Source of the DNA: Hymenobacter puniceus
Lineage (GTDB): Bacteria; Bacteroidota; Bacteroidia; Cytophagales; Hymenobacteraceae
Assembly: GCF_014333525.1 (NCBI RefSeq)
Contig: NZ_JACSCX010000006.1
Span: 221,931 to 285,930, forward strand
DNA: 64,000 bases
Direction: 5' to 3'
Of the stretch, positions 14,958-25,440 are shown piece by piece (positions within the stretch are counted from its first letter, which is position 1; each line of letters begins with the position of its first letter). The notes under the pieces are model-generated. The model did not search any database and was not told where the DNA came from. It was given only the letters and a program-made list of their open reading frames with translations. The translations under genes and the position numbers were made by a program.

Positions 14958-15227
14958 AGGGGCTGCTTACGGCATACCAGGCGGCTGGTTTGAGCCATAT
15001 CGCCTGCCCCCGGAGATCTGCGCTGCCGTTGGCCAGACTGCAGCGCACGGGCCATATATAGTTAATTCAATAAGAAGTACCCACTTACACGCTGCTCCTT
15101 TTCCTTACTTTATGCTTATCTGTCAATCTCAACTACCTATATTTACAAAGCACCACATGCCATTGCCTACGCTATATTTCTAATAGGCACGGGTATTATA
15201 TCGCAGATTATTCTTTTGCAGTTTCTT

Positions 15228-15968
15228 ATGCTTCGAACCATACTACTCGTTGCTTTGCTTGCGGCTGCTTGCCCATCCTTCTGTCAGCAGCGGCCTGATA
15301 GCACTGCCCTGACTTATAGTCCGGCAGCCTGGATCAGACAAGACTATTATAAGGATCAAATAAGCTTAACTAAATTATATAACGGCGCTGAATATATTGA
15401 TTACACCAAGCTTTATGCTGTCATCAAAGGGCACCAGTTTTTCTTATCAGACCAGAAGCTAAACGGCAGCATCACGTACGACAATCATTTATTCAACGAT
15501 GTAAAAATAGCTTACGACATTGCACGCAACCAAGTAGTTGTGCAACATGCCACTAATCCATTTACGCTAAAACTCATCAACAAGAACATACAGAATTTTA
15601 CTATTGATGGGCATTATTTTCAACGCATCGAAGCCGATAGCAGCAATCAGACAGTAGTCAGAACAGGATTTTATGAATTGCTGTCAGACAAAAGCTTCAG
15701 AATTTTTGCCCAACGAAAGAAGGGCACTCTGGAGAGAATAGATCAACAGAAAGTAACCTTGGAATTTATGCCTGAAACCCGCTTATACCTGGAAAAATCC
15801 GGCATTTTCTACGATATCAACAGCAAGAAAAATTTTATTCTGGCGATAGGAAGCCAAGGGGATAATTTAAAAAAATACATCAAAAGCAATAAGCTTAAAT
15901 TCGATATGAAGCGAAGAGAATCCAGTGTTATAAGTACCGTAAATTATTTCGAGCAGTTGTCTCAATAA
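15228..15968 (+). CDS. Exported hypothetical protein, low GC
   Basis: 246 aa from the ATG at 15228. The signal peptide MLRTILLVALLAAACPSFCQ is typical. The mature part is beta-rich with motifs such as GAEYIDYTKLYAVIKGHQFF and TLKLINKNIQNFTIDGHYFQ, and ends in a Lys/Arg-rich tail. It contains ETRLYLEKSGIFYDINSKKN near the end. No family recognised. Base composition is markedly more AT-rich than the receptor gene 36 bp downstream. It may be a periplasmic or surface protein expressed with that receptor, or an unrelated acquired gene. Confidence 0.75.
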   Translation: MLRTILLVALLAAACPSFCQQRPDSTALTYSPAAWIRQDYYKDQISLTKLYNGAEYIDYTKLYAVIKGHQFFLSDQKLNGSITYDNHLFNDVKIAYDIARNQVVVQHATNPFTLKLINKNIQNFTIDGHYFQRIEADSSNQTVVRTGFYELLSDKSFRIFAQRKKGTLERIDQQKVTLEFMPETRLYLEKSGIFYDINSKKNFILAIGSQGDNLKKYIKSNKLKFDMKRRESSVISTVNYFEQLSQ

Positions 15969-16004
15969 GCAACGCTGTCATTTATCTACCCTGTTTTTTT
16001 TGTT

Positions 16005-18788
16005 ATGATGCATTTCTATCGACGGTTACTGCTAATACTGCTATGCCTATCCGGAGCGGGGCGCGGGGTGAGTGCCCAGCAACGGCCACCGGACCGGGTG
16101 AATGGCCGCTTCGATCATACGCTGTTCATCGACTTCGTGCGGCAGCTGGAAACCCAGGTGCCTACGCGCTTTTTCTTCGAAGAAGCCGCCGTCGATAGTG
16201 TTTTTGTAACGCTGGAGGCCCGCGACGAGCCCGTGGAAGCCGTGGTGGCGCGGGCCCTGCAAGGCACCGCCTTTTCGTGGGTGGCCGACGGGGAGCACCG
16301 CATATTTATCACCGCCGGCCCGCGCATCAGCACAGAGCTGCCGGTCGGCTTTTTCCGCCCCGGTACCAACGGCGCGCCCACTGACTTTTCTTCTGATGAG
16401 CCGCTGCCGGCTACCACAGTAGTGGGCCGGGCACGCTACGTGCGCGAGGCCGAAGTACGGCTCTACGAAATTGGCACTGGAGGCACTGGCAGCGGGCGGG
16501 CGACGCTGGCGGGGCATATCCGGGACCTGAAATCAGGGGAACCCACCATCGGGGCGACCATCTACGTTGGCGCAACCGGCGTGGGCACCAGCACCGACCA
16601 GTTCGGCTACTATTCGCTCACCTTGCCCACGGGCCGCCACGAGCTCAATATCCGGGGCATTGGCATCAAAAACACCCGGCGGCAGGTGCTGCTGCGTTCC
16701 AGCGGTAAGCTGGCAATTGAGGTGGAGGAGGACATCACCCCGCTGAAAGAAGTGGTGATTGAGGCCGAGAAAGACAAAAATGTGTCGGGGATGCAGATGG
16801 GCCTGGAAAAGCTCGACATCAAGACGATGCGGCAGGTGCCCACGGCGTTCGGCGAAACAGATATTCTGCGGGTGGTGCTTACGCTGCCCGGCGTGAAATC
16901 GGTGGGGGAAGGCAGCACCGGCCTGAACGTGCGCGGCGGCAGCACCGACCAGAACCTGATTCTGTTCAACGGCACCACCATCTACAACCCGTCGCACTTG
17001 TTCGGCTTCTTCTCGGCCTTCAACCCCGATATTCTGCAGACAGTGGAGCTCTACAAGAGCGGTATTCCGGCCAAGTACGGCGGCCGCTTGTCGTCGGTGC
17101 TGGAAATCAAGACGCGTGAGGGCAACAAGAAAAAGCTGGCCGGCTCCGGCGGCATTGGGCCGCTCACCAGCCGCCTGACGCTGGAAGGCCCCATTGTGAA
17201 GGACAAGAGTGCCTTTATCGTCAGTGGCCGGGCCAGCTACTCCGACTGGCTGCTACGCCGGCTTGATAACAGCAGCTTCCGGCAGAGTGCGGCGGCCTTC
17301 TTGGATGTTTCGGCGCACGTCAACCATCAGATCAACGAGAAAAACACGCTCTACGCCACCGGGTATCTGAGCTCCGACCGGTTCCGGCTGGCCAGCGACA
17401 CCACCTATCAGTACCAGAACCGCACGGCCAGCCTGAAATGGCAGCACAACTTCAGCAACCAGCTCTACGGCGTGTTTACGGGCGCTTACAGCGGCTACGC
17501 GTACGATATAAGCAGCGAGAAAAACCCGGTTAATGCGTCGCGGCTGCAGTACGACATCAACCAGAACAGCCTACAGGCCGACTTCAGCTACTTCCCGAAT
17601 GCCAAGCACACCATCGATTTCGGGGTCAACTCGCTGTTTTACACCATTTCGCCCGGCAGCCTGCTGCCACGCGGCGAAAGCTCACTGATTGCCCGAAAGG
17701 TTCTGCCAAGGGAAAAGGCGCTCGAAAGCGCCCTGTACGTTTCCGATCGTATTGATCTGACGCAACGCTTGTCGCTCTCGCTGGGGCTGCGCTACTCGCT
17801 CTTCCAGGCGCTGGGGCCGCGCGACGTGTACGGCTACGACCCCGGCCTGCCGAAGTCAACCAGTACCATCGCCGACACCACCCGCTACGGCTCCGGCAAA
17901 GTACTGGCCACGTACCACGGCCCCGAATACCGGGTGTCGGCCCGCTACTCGCTTTCCGAGAATTCATCTGTGAAAGCCAGCTTCAACCGCACGCGCCAGT
18001 ACATCCATCAGCTGTCGAATACGGCCTCGGTATCGCCGGCTGACATCTGGAAGCTGAGCGATTCGCACGTGCGGCCCCAGGTCGGCGACCAGGTGTCGGT
18101 GGGCTACTACCGCAACTTCAAAGCCAACACCATCGAAACGTCGGTGGAAACCTACTACAAGTCGTTGCGCGACTTTGTGGACTATAAGAGCGGGGCCACG
18201 CTGCTGCTCAACGACCACATCGAAACCGACATTGTGAATGCGCTGGGCAAGGCCTACGGGGTGGAGCTGATGGTGAAAAAGCTCACCGGCAAGCTCAATG
18301 GCTGGGTGAGCTACACCTACTCCCGCTCGCTGGTGCAGGTGAATGCGGGCACCACGGCCGAGATGATCAACGGCGGCCGCTATTACCCCAGCAACTTCGA
18401 CAAGCCGCACGACGTGACGATGATCGGCAACTACCGGTTCAGCCGCCGCTTCAGCACCTCGCTTAATTTCACCTACAGCACCGGCCGGCCCATTACGCTG
18501 CCCCTGGCCAAGTACTACATTGCCAACTCCCTGCGCGTGTACTACTCTGACCGCAACGCTTACCGCGTGCCCGACTACTACCGGGCCGACCTGGCCCTGA
18601 ACATTGAGGGCAGCCACAAGGTGAAAAAGCTGGCCCACAGCTCCTGGACGGTTGGGGTGTACAACCTAACCGGCCGCCAGAATCCGTATTCCATCTATTT
18701 CAAGGCCGAGGACGGCAAAATCAATGGCTACAAGCTGTCGATTTTCGGCCGCCCGATTCCGACCGTCACCTATAACATCCGATTCTAG
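16005..18788 (+). CDS. TonB-dependent outer-membrane receptor with STN and carboxypeptidase-like N-terminal domains
   Basis: 927 aa. A signal peptide (about 1-24) is followed by an STN-type secretin/TonB domain (about 40-105, LEARDEPVEAVVARALQGT), a linker, and a CarboxypepD_reg-like beta domain (about 165-240, LAGHIRDLKSGEPTIGATIY). The plug follows, with LNVRGGSTDQNLILFNGTTI and YGGRLSSVLEIKT. The rest is the 22-strand barrel. An STN domain implies signalling or regulated gating, although no sigma/anti-sigma pair is adjacent. It imports an unknown substrate using TonB energy. It is followed directly (TAGATG) by the DUF4249 gene and then the macroglobulin-like gene, a common Bacteroidota operon. 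Confidence 0.95.
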   Translation: MMHFYRRLLLILLCLSGAGRGVSAQQRPPDRVNGRFDHTLFIDFVRQLETQVPTRFFFEEAAVDSVFVTLEARDEPVEAVVARALQGTAFSWVADGEHRIFITAGPRISTELPVGFFRPGTNGAPTDFSSDEPLPATTVVGRARYVREAEVRLYEIGTGGTGSGRATLAGHIRDLKSGEPTIGATIYVGATGVGTSTDQFGYYSLTLPTGRHELNIRGIGIKNTRRQVLLRSSGKLAIEVEEDITPLKEVVIEAEKDKNVSGMQMGLEKLDIKTMRQVPTAFGETDILRVVLTLPGVKSVGEGSTGLNVRGGSTDQNLILFNGTTIYNPSHLFGFFSAFNPDILQTVELYKSGIPAKYGGRLSSVLEIKTREGNKKKLAGSGGIGPLTSRLTLEGPIVKDKSAFIVSGRASYSDWLLRRLDNSSFRQSAAAFLDVSAHVNHQINEKNTLYATGYLSSDRFRLASDTTYQYQNRTASLKWQHNFSNQLYGVFTGAYSGYAYDISSEKNPVNASRLQYDINQNSLQADFSYFPNAKHTIDFGVNSLFYTISPGSLLPRGESSLIARKVLPREKALESALYVSDRIDLTQRLSLSLGLRYSLFQALGPRDVYGYDPGLPKSTSTIADTTRYGSGKVLATYHGPEYRVSARYSLSENSSVKASFNRTRQYIHQLSNTASVSPADIWKLSDSHVRPQVGDQVSVGYYRNFKANTIETSVETYYKSLRDFVDYKSGATLLLNDHIETDIVNALGKAYGVELMVKKLTGKLNGWVSYTYSRSLVQVNAGTTAEMINGGRYYPSNFDKPHDVTMIGNYRFSRRFSTSLNFTYSTGRPITLPLAKYYIANSLRVYYSDRNAYRVPDYYRADLALNIEGSHKVKKLAHSSWTVGVYNLTGRQNPYSIYFKAEDGKINGYKLSIFGRPIPTVTYNIRF

Positions 18789-19937
18789 ATGCGCGCTATT
18801 CTACCGCTGCTTGCCCGGTTATCGTTGTTGTGGAGCCTGCTGCTCGGCAGCTGCATCGAGCCCTATATACCGGAAGATATTGGCTCTACCCGCAGCTTTC
18901 TGGTGGTCGACGGCTTCATCAACCTCAGCGGCCCGACCACCATCCGCCTGTCGCGCACCTACGACGTGAAAGCCGGAGGCCAGTCGCCGGCCGAACTGCG
19001 GGCGGCGCTGTATATTGAAGCCGAAAACGGCCAGCGGTACGCTTTGGCCGAAGGGGCGGGCGGCGTGTATACGGCCGCGCCGCTGCCGCTGGTAGCCGGC
19101 AGCCAGTACCGGCTGCATATCACTACTGCGGCCGGGCTCATGTACGCCTCGGAATTCGTGCAGGCCAAAGCCACCCCGCCCATCGACAGCGTGACGTGGC
19201 GCCCCAGCGCGAACGGCCTGACCGTGTACGTAAGTGCCCACGACGACACCCGCGCCACGCAGTACTACCGCTGGGAGTTTCAGGAAACCTGGGAAATCAA
19301 GCCGCTGCTGGTGCCCACCGAGGCCTACATCAACCGCTCGGTGCGCCCGATAGTGACGCCTTACCCAGAGCTCTGCTGGGCCAGCCAGCTGTCGACGCCT
19401 ATCCAGCTCAGCAAAACCACGGCCCTCACCCAGGATGTGGTGGCCGACTACCCGCTTATTGCCATTAGTACTACCAGCCAGCGCCTGCTGCGCAAATACA
19501 GCATTCTGGTGAAGCAGTACGCCCAGACGCCGCAGGAATACCAGTACTGGGAGCAGCTCCAGAAGAACACCGAGAACATCGGGACCTTGTTCGACCCGTT
19601 GCCGTCGCAGCTAACCGGCAACGTGAAGTGCCTCAACGACGGCCAGGAGCTGGCCCTGGGGTACGTAGGCGCGCACGGCATCAGTGAAAAAAGAATCTTC
19701 ATCGGCCGCGACCAGCTGCCGCGGGCCTGGCGCCCCCTGACCGGCTACGAGGACTGCATTCCGCCTGATACCGTGGAGCTGCCTGCTATCCACAATGTCT
19801 TCGGGGGCAACAAGGTGGTGCCCGTGCGGGCTGTGTATACAATAGGCGGCGCGTTGCGGGGCTACACTTCCGCCACCAAAGACTGTGTGGACTGCCGGCT
19901 GCGGGGCACTTCCGTCCGGCCCAGCTTCTGGCAATAA
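18789..19937 (+). CDS. DUF4249 lipoprotein, receptor partner
   Basis: 382 aa. The lipoprotein signal ends LLLGSC and is followed by IEPYIPEDIGSTRSFLVVDG, the family opening. An Ig-like N-terminal region (about 40-120) and AQTPQEYQYWEQLQKNTENI with GTLFDPLPSQLTGNVKCLND later are characteristic of DUF4249. A Cys-containing C-terminus (DCVDCRLRGTSVRPSFW) ends the protein. DUF4249 proteins are nearly always encoded after a TonB-dependent receptor and probably act as its surface or periplasmic partner. The start codon directly follows the receptor stop. Confidence 0.93.
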   Translation: MRAILPLLARLSLLWSLLLGSCIEPYIPEDIGSTRSFLVVDGFINLSGPTTIRLSRTYDVKAGGQSPAELRAALYIEAENGQRYALAEGAGGVYTAAPLPLVAGSQYRLHITTAAGLMYASEFVQAKATPPIDSVTWRPSANGLTVYVSAHDDTRATQYYRWEFQETWEIKPLLVPTEAYINRSVRPIVTPYPELCWASQLSTPIQLSKTTALTQDVVADYPLIAISTTSQRLLRKYSILVKQYAQTPQEYQYWEQLQKNTENIGTLFDPLPSQLTGNVKCLNDGQELALGYVGAHGISEKRIFIGRDQLPRAWRPLTGYEDCIPPDTVELPAIHNVFGGNKVVPVRAVYTIGGALRGYTSATKDCVDCRLRGTSVRPSFWQ

Positions 19938-19958
19938 GCAGTGCTGTACTAGGTTCTT

Positions 19959-22373
19959 ATGCTAATGGCTATTCCTTTTTCTCGATTGCGCCGCAGTTGT
20001 CGGCTGCTGTTCCTGCTACTAGTGGGGTTGTTTGCAGAAGCCAGCGCCTACGGTCAGACAACTGACTTCAGCTCACTTGCCCGCCGGTTTTCCAGCTACC
20101 AGCAGAAGACCGTACCGGAAAAGCTGTTTCTGCACCTCGACCGGCCGCTATACCTGAGTGGTGAAACTATGTGGTTTAAGGCCTATACCGTGGACGGCAC
20201 CCACAACCGCCCGCTGGCCATGAGCAGCGTGGCCTACGTGGAAGTGTTGGACGCCCGCAATACGCCCGTGCTGCAAACCAAGATTGCGCTGGCCCAGGCG
20301 ACCGGGCACGGCTCGTTTCTGCTGCCTGCCAGTATGCCGTCGGGCACCTACCAGGTGCGGGCCTACACCAGCTGGATGAAGAATTTTGGGGCGGAATCAT
20401 TTTACCAGCAGGCCGTGACGGTAGTTAATACGTTCACGACGGCGGGCGCCCAAACGGCAAAAGACTCCGTAGCCTACGACGTGCAGTTTTATCCGGAGGG
20501 CGGCAATTTGGTAGCGGGCCTCCGCAGCAAGGTGGCTTTCAGGGCCGTGAATGCCGCGGGCCAGGGCGTGGCCGTTGAGGGCCGCGTGCTCAACCAGCAG
20601 AACAAGCCCGTGGCTACCTTCCAAACGCTGCGCCACGGCATGGGCAGCTTTATGCTGACGCCTGAAGCCGGCGCCACCTACAAGGCCATCGTGACGGTGC
20701 GCAACGGGCCAACCATCAGCCAGGATTTACCGCGGGCCTTTCCGCAGGGCGTGGTGATGCGCCTGGAGCGCGCAGCCTCCCAGCAGCTTACCGTTGCCGT
20801 GCAATCGACGCAGAAGCAGCCGGAAACCATTTTTCTGCTGGCACATGCCCGCCAGCAAGTGATAGTGGCGGCGCAGAGCCAGCTGCTTAATGGGCAGGCG
20901 ACTTTCACCGTTGATGCGCGCCAGCTGCTGCCCGGCGTGTCGCACTTTACCGTGTTTGGGGCCAACCAGCAGCCGCTGTGCGAACGGCTGTTCTTCCAGC
21001 CGCCGCCGCCCCTGGCCATTACGGCGGCTGCCAATCAGCAGGCCTACCCTACCCGCGGCAATGTGCGCATTGCCGTAGCCACTCCCGGCGCCACCGATGC
21101 CCGGGCTACCTTATCGATGGCGGTGTATCGGCTGGATTCTTTGAGTGCCAAGCCGGGGCCGGACATCCACAGCTACCTGCAGCTCACCGCCGACCTGCGA
21201 GGCCGGGTGGAAAACCCAGACTACTACCTGCAATCTACGGCCCCGGACCTGCCGGAAGCTACCGACAACCTGATGCTCACGCAGGGTTGGAGCCGGTTCC
21301 GCTGGGAGCAGGCGCTGGCCGCTACCCCACCGGTTTTCACGTACCTGCCGGAGCTGCACGGCCCGGTTGTGGAGGGCCGGGTGCTGCACCCGGTCAGTGG
21401 CCAGCCCGTGGCAGGCATCACCACGTATCTGTCGTCGCCGAGCCTTATCGTCCGACTCAACAATGCCGTCAGCGACGCGAACGGCCGGGTACGGTTTGAG
21501 ATGAACGATCTGTACGGGCCGCGTGACCTGATCATGCAAACCAACCCGGCCCAGGACAGCACCTGCCGCCTGGAAATTCTGCCGGCTTTTGCCAGCCAGT
21601 ATACCCCCGCTTTCCCGATGGCAGCCGCGCCCGACCTGCAGCTGCAGCCCAGCTACGCCGCGCGCCACCTGCAGGCGCAGCTGCAAACCCGGTATTTCGG
21701 AAAGTACCGCAACCGATACACCCCACTCCAGCCCGACAGCGCCGCCTTCTACGGTTCGCCCGACGAAACCTACCTGCTGGATAAGTACACGCGCTTCAAG
21801 GTGATGGAAGAGGTGATGCGGGAGTACGTACCGGGCGTCATCGTCAGAATCCGGAAAGACGGTTTTCATTTCCTGGTCATGGACAAGGTAAACCAGACCA
21901 TTTTGGATGAAAACCCGATGGTGCTGCTGGACGGGGTACCCGTGTTCAACATCAACAAAATCATGGCCATGAACCCGCTCAGCATTCGCAAGCTGGATGT
22001 TATGGATGCGCGCTACTTCCACGGCTCCGCCATCTACGACGGGGTGGTGAGCTTCTCAACTTACAAGGGGGATCTGGAAGGCTTCAAACTCGACCCGCGG
22101 GTGCTGGTGCAGCAGTACGAAGGCTTGCAGGCACAGCGCGAGTTCTACGCCCCCCGCTACGAAACCGCCGACGCCCGGCAAAGCCGCCTCCCCGACCTGC
22201 GCAACCTGCTGTACTGGAACCCGGCCATTAGCACCACCGGGCCCACCGCCAGCACTGTGGATTTCTATACCGGCGACCAGCCGGGCCGCTACCTGGTGGT
22301 GGTGCAGGGTTTGGCCTCCACCGGGCAGGCGGGCAGCACCAGCTTCGTGCTGGAAGTGAAGGGTGCGCTGTAA
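19959..22373 (+). CDS. Exported protein with macroglobulin (MG2-like) and TonB plug-like domains
   Basis: 804 aa; ATG 19959 or 19965. The signal peptide ends SAYGQ. VPEKLFLHLDRPLYLSGETM then WFKAYTVDG starts an MG2-type domain like those of alpha-2-macroglobulin family proteins, and several beta sandwich domains follow. Near the C-terminus (about 650-710), MVLLDGVPVFNINKIMAMNP and SAIYDGVVSFSTYKG resemble a TonB plug domain without a barrel. Such chimeras are common in Bacteroidota beside receptors; their role is unproven. It starts 21 bp after the DUF4249 stop and is the third gene of the operon. Confidence 0.85.
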   Translation: MLMAIPFSRLRRSCRLLFLLLVGLFAEASAYGQTTDFSSLARRFSSYQQKTVPEKLFLHLDRPLYLSGETMWFKAYTVDGTHNRPLAMSSVAYVEVLDARNTPVLQTKIALAQATGHGSFLLPASMPSGTYQVRAYTSWMKNFGAESFYQQAVTVVNTFTTAGAQTAKDSVAYDVQFYPEGGNLVAGLRSKVAFRAVNAAGQGVAVEGRVLNQQNKPVATFQTLRHGMGSFMLTPEAGATYKAIVTVRNGPTISQDLPRAFPQGVVMRLERAASQQLTVAVQSTQKQPETIFLLAHARQQVIVAAQSQLLNGQATFTVDARQLLPGVSHFTVFGANQQPLCERLFFQPPPPLAITAAANQQAYPTRGNVRIAVATPGATDARATLSMAVYRLDSLSAKPGPDIHSYLQLTADLRGRVENPDYYLQSTAPDLPEATDNLMLTQGWSRFRWEQALAATPPVFTYLPELHGPVVEGRVLHPVSGQPVAGITTYLSSPSLIVRLNNAVSDANGRVRFEMNDLYGPRDLIMQTNPAQDSTCRLEILPAFASQYTPAFPMAAAPDLQLQPSYAARHLQAQLQTRYFGKYRNRYTPLQPDSAAFYGSPDETYLLDKYTRFKVMEEVMREYVPGVIVRIRKDGFHFLVMDKVNQTILDENPMVLLDGVPVFNINKIMAMNPLSIRKLDVMDARYFHGSAIYDGVVSFSTYKGDLEGFKLDPRVLVQQYEGLQAQREFYAPRYETADARQSRLPDLRNLLYWNPAISTTGPTASTVDFYTGDQPGRYLVVVQGLASTGQAGSTSFVLEVKGAL

Positions 22374-22532
22374 GGCGGCCGCCTTTTTCAGCGCCTTTTT
22401 CGGCGAAAACTCCGGGTGGGTCATGCAAATTAAAGCGCGCCGGCCACCGCGCCGCCCGGAAGTTGCGTAACCCGGAAGCCGGGCCGCGGGTTGTGCTGGT
22501 CCGGCCCCGCTGCCTTCCCTACCTTCGCCTCC

Positions 22533-25418
22533 ATGACTCCCAACGCCCCCGCTACCCAGCCCCACAAGCTTTTCCTGCTCGATGCCTTTGCCCTAATTTA
22601 CCGCGCCCATTTTGCGTTTAGCAAGAACCCGCGCGTGAACTCCAAGGGCCTCAACACCGGAGCCATCCTGGGCTTCACCAACACACTGGTGGAAGTATTG
22701 CAGAAGGAAAAGCCCACCCACATCGGAGTGGCGTTCGACGCGGCCAAGAAGACATTCCGCCACGAGCAGTACGCCGAGTACAAGGCCCAGCGCCAGGCCA
22801 TGCCCGAGGACATTGGCCTGGCCATTCCCTATATCAAACAGATTATTAAGGCCTTCCACATTCCTATTCTGATGGTGGAAGGCTACGAGGCCGACGACGT
22901 GATTGGCACATTGGCCCGCCGTGCTGAGGCGCAGGGTTTTGGGGAGGTGTTTATGATGACGCCCGATAAGGACTACTGCCAGCTGGTCACGGACTGCATC
23001 AAAATCTACCGGCCCGCTTTCATGGGCAATGCGGCCGAAATCCTGGATATAGCCCATGTGCTGCAACGCTTCGAGATTGAGCGCCCGGAGCAGGTGATTG
23101 ACATTCTGGGCCTGCAGGGCGACGCTTCCGACAACATTCCGGGCATTCCGGGCATCGGCGAGAAAACAGCCAAAACGCTGATCCAGAAATACGGCTCGGT
23201 GGAAAACCTGATTGCCAACGTGGACCAGCTCAAGGGCAAGCAGCAGGAAAACGTGCGCAACTTCGCCGAGCAGGGTTTGATGAGCAAGGAGCTGGCCACC
23301 ATTCACCTGGATGTACCTATTGAGTTTGAGGCCGACAAGCTGGTGCTCGACAAACCAGACGAAGACCAATTACGCCAGCTGTTCGACGAGCTGGAATTCC
23401 GGCAGCTGGCCGCCCGCGTACTAGGCGGCGGCAGCCCCGCCGGCGTGAGTGCAGCGCCCGCCGGGCGCGGGGCGCGCCGACCCAAGACAGTTGAAGGGCA
23501 AGGCAGCCTGTTCGGCTCATCGTCGGATGCGGTCGTGGCCATTGGGGCCGAGGAAGGTGAAACCGGCCGCTTTGGCGCCCCGGCCGGGCCACGCCGCACG
23601 CTGGCCGACGTGCCGCACCACTACCACCTGATGGACACGCCGGAGCTGCGCGCTTCTCTGCTATCGTTTCTGCTGCAGCAAACCGAGGTTAGCTTCGATA
23701 CGGAAACCACCGGCTTGGATACCATGACGGCCCGGCTGGTGGGGCTGAGCTTCTGCTGGCTGCCTGGCGAAGCCTACTACGTGCCCGTTCCGCACGACGA
23801 CCATGCCGCCGCCCAGGCCCTGATTGATGAGTTTCAGCCGTTTTTTGAGGCCGCGCACATCCTCAAGATCGGCCAGAATATCAAATACGACCTCACCATT
23901 CTCAAGCACTATCAGGTTGCCATCAACGGGCCGCTGTTTGACACTATGCTGGCCCACTATCTGCTGGAGCCTGATATGCGCCACGGCATGGACGTGCTGG
24001 CCGAAACCTACCTGCACTACACGCCCGTCAGCATCACTGAGCTTATCGGCCCGAAAGGCAAAAACCAGAAAACCATGGCCGACCTACCCCCGGCCGAGGT
24101 GTCAGACTACGCCTGCGAGGATGCCGATGTGACGCTGCAGCTCAAGCACGTGTTCGAGCCGATGCTTAGGGAAGTAGGCTTGCTGGACCTTCTCAATGAG
24201 GTGGAAAACCCGTTGGTGCCGGTGCTGGCCGACATCGAGTATGAGGGTGTGAAAATCGACTCCGGGGCCATGGGCGAGTACTCGGCCGAGCTGCAGGGCT
24301 ACATTGTGGACATTGAAAAGCAGATTTTCTCAGAGGCCGGTCAGGAGTTCAATATTGGCTCGCCGAAGCAGCTGGGCGAGGTGCTGTTCGATAAAATGGA
24401 CATCGGCAAAGGCAAAATCAAGAAAACCAAAACCGGCCAGTACGCCACCGGCGAGGAAGTGCTTAGCCTACTAGCTGCCGAAAACCCTATTGCCGCCCTC
24501 ATTCTGGAGTACCGCCAGCTCAGCAAGCTGCGCAGCACCTACGTGGAGGCCCTACCCCAGCTGGTGTGCGAGCTGGACGGGCGCGTGCACACCAGCTTCA
24601 ACCAGGCCGTGACGGCCACTGGCCGCCTCAGCAGCACCAACCCCAACCTGCAGAACATTCCTATCCGCACCGAGAAAGGCCGCGAAATTCGCAAGGCCTT
24701 TGTGCCCCGCGACGCCAGCCACGTGCTGCTGGCCGCCGACTACTCACAGGTGGAGTTGCGCATCATGGCCGACTTTTCGGGGGATAAAACGATGATTGAA
24801 GCCTTCCGCCAGGGCCTCGACATTCACACCAGTACGGCCAGTAAGGTGTTTAAAGTGCCGCTGGATCAGGTAGACAGCGAAATGCGCCGCAAGGCCAAAA
24901 CCGTCAATTTCGGCATCATCTACGGCATTTCGGCCTTTGGGCTGGCCCAACGCATCGGCATTTCACGTAAGGAGGCCACCGAAATCATCGACACCTATTT
25001 CGAAGAGTTTTCGTCGGTGAAGCAGTTCATGGATGAAAGCATCAACAAGGCCCGGGAGCTGGAATACGCCACCACCCTGCTGGGCCGCCGCCGCTACCTG
25101 CGCGACATCAACTCCCGCAACGCCACGCTACGCGGCTACACCGAGCGCAACGCCATCAACGCCCCCATCCAGGGCACCGCGGCCGACATCATCAAAAAGG
25201 CCATGATCAACATCCACGAGTGGCTGCGCCAGGAAAAGCTTGGCACCAAGATGATCCTGCAGGTACACGATGAACTGGTGTTCGATGCGGTGCAGGAGGA
25301 AGTAGCTTACATCACGCCTAAAATCAAGGAGCTGATGGCCACCGCTCTGCTGCTGCCCCATGGCGTGCCGCTGGAAGTGGAAGTTGGCACCGGCCAGAAC
25401 TGGCTGCAGGCGCACTGA
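22533..25418 (+). CDS. polA: DNA polymerase I
   Basis: 961 aa from the ATG at 22533. All three domains are present. The 5'-3' exonuclease (about 10-290) has LFLLDAFALIYRAHFAFSKN and GDASDNIPGIPGIGEKTAKT. The 3'-5' proofreading domain (about 370-560) keeps SFDTETTGLD, so it should be active. The polymerase carries motif A LLAADYSQVELRIMADFSGD, motif B RRKAKTVNFGIIYGISAFGL and motif C LQVHDELVFDAV. It fills gaps and removes RNA primers in replication and repair. A Gly/Ala-rich linker (about 300-340, GGGSPAGVSAAPAGRGARRP) joins the first two domains and is longer than usual. Transcribed alone and followed by a terminator. Confidence 0.98.
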   Translation: MTPNAPATQPHKLFLLDAFALIYRAHFAFSKNPRVNSKGLNTGAILGFTNTLVEVLQKEKPTHIGVAFDAAKKTFRHEQYAEYKAQRQAMPEDIGLAIPYIKQIIKAFHIPILMVEGYEADDVIGTLARRAEAQGFGEVFMMTPDKDYCQLVTDCIKIYRPAFMGNAAEILDIAHVLQRFEIERPEQVIDILGLQGDASDNIPGIPGIGEKTAKTLIQKYGSVENLIANVDQLKGKQQENVRNFAEQGLMSKELATIHLDVPIEFEADKLVLDKPDEDQLRQLFDELEFRQLAARVLGGGSPAGVSAAPAGRGARRPKTVEGQGSLFGSSSDAVVAIGAEEGETGRFGAPAGPRRTLADVPHHYHLMDTPELRASLLSFLLQQTEVSFDTETTGLDTMTARLVGLSFCWLPGEAYYVPVPHDDHAAAQALIDEFQPFFEAAHILKIGQNIKYDLTILKHYQVAINGPLFDTMLAHYLLEPDMRHGMDVLAETYLHYTPVSITELIGPKGKNQKTMADLPPAEVSDYACEDADVTLQLKHVFEPMLREVGLLDLLNEVENPLVPVLADIEYEGVKIDSGAMGEYSAELQGYIVDIEKQIFSEAGQEFNIGSPKQLGEVLFDKMDIGKGKIKKTKTGQYATGEEVLSLLAAENPIAALILEYRQLSKLRSTYVEALPQLVCELDGRVHTSFNQAVTATGRLSSTNPNLQNIPIRTEKGREIRKAFVPRDASHVLLAADYSQVELRIMADFSGDKTMIEAFRQGLDIHTSTASKVFKVPLDQVDSEMRRKAKTVNFGIIYGISAFGLAQRIGISRKEATEIIDTYFEEFSSVKQFMDESINKARELEYATTLLGRRRYLRDINSRNATLRGYTERNAINAPIQGTAADIIKKAMINIHEWLRQEKLGTKMILQVHDELVFDAVQEEVAYITPKIKELMATALLLPHGVPLEVEVGTGQNWLQAH

Positions 25419-25440
25419 TTGCCCGATCTTTTTCCACGTA

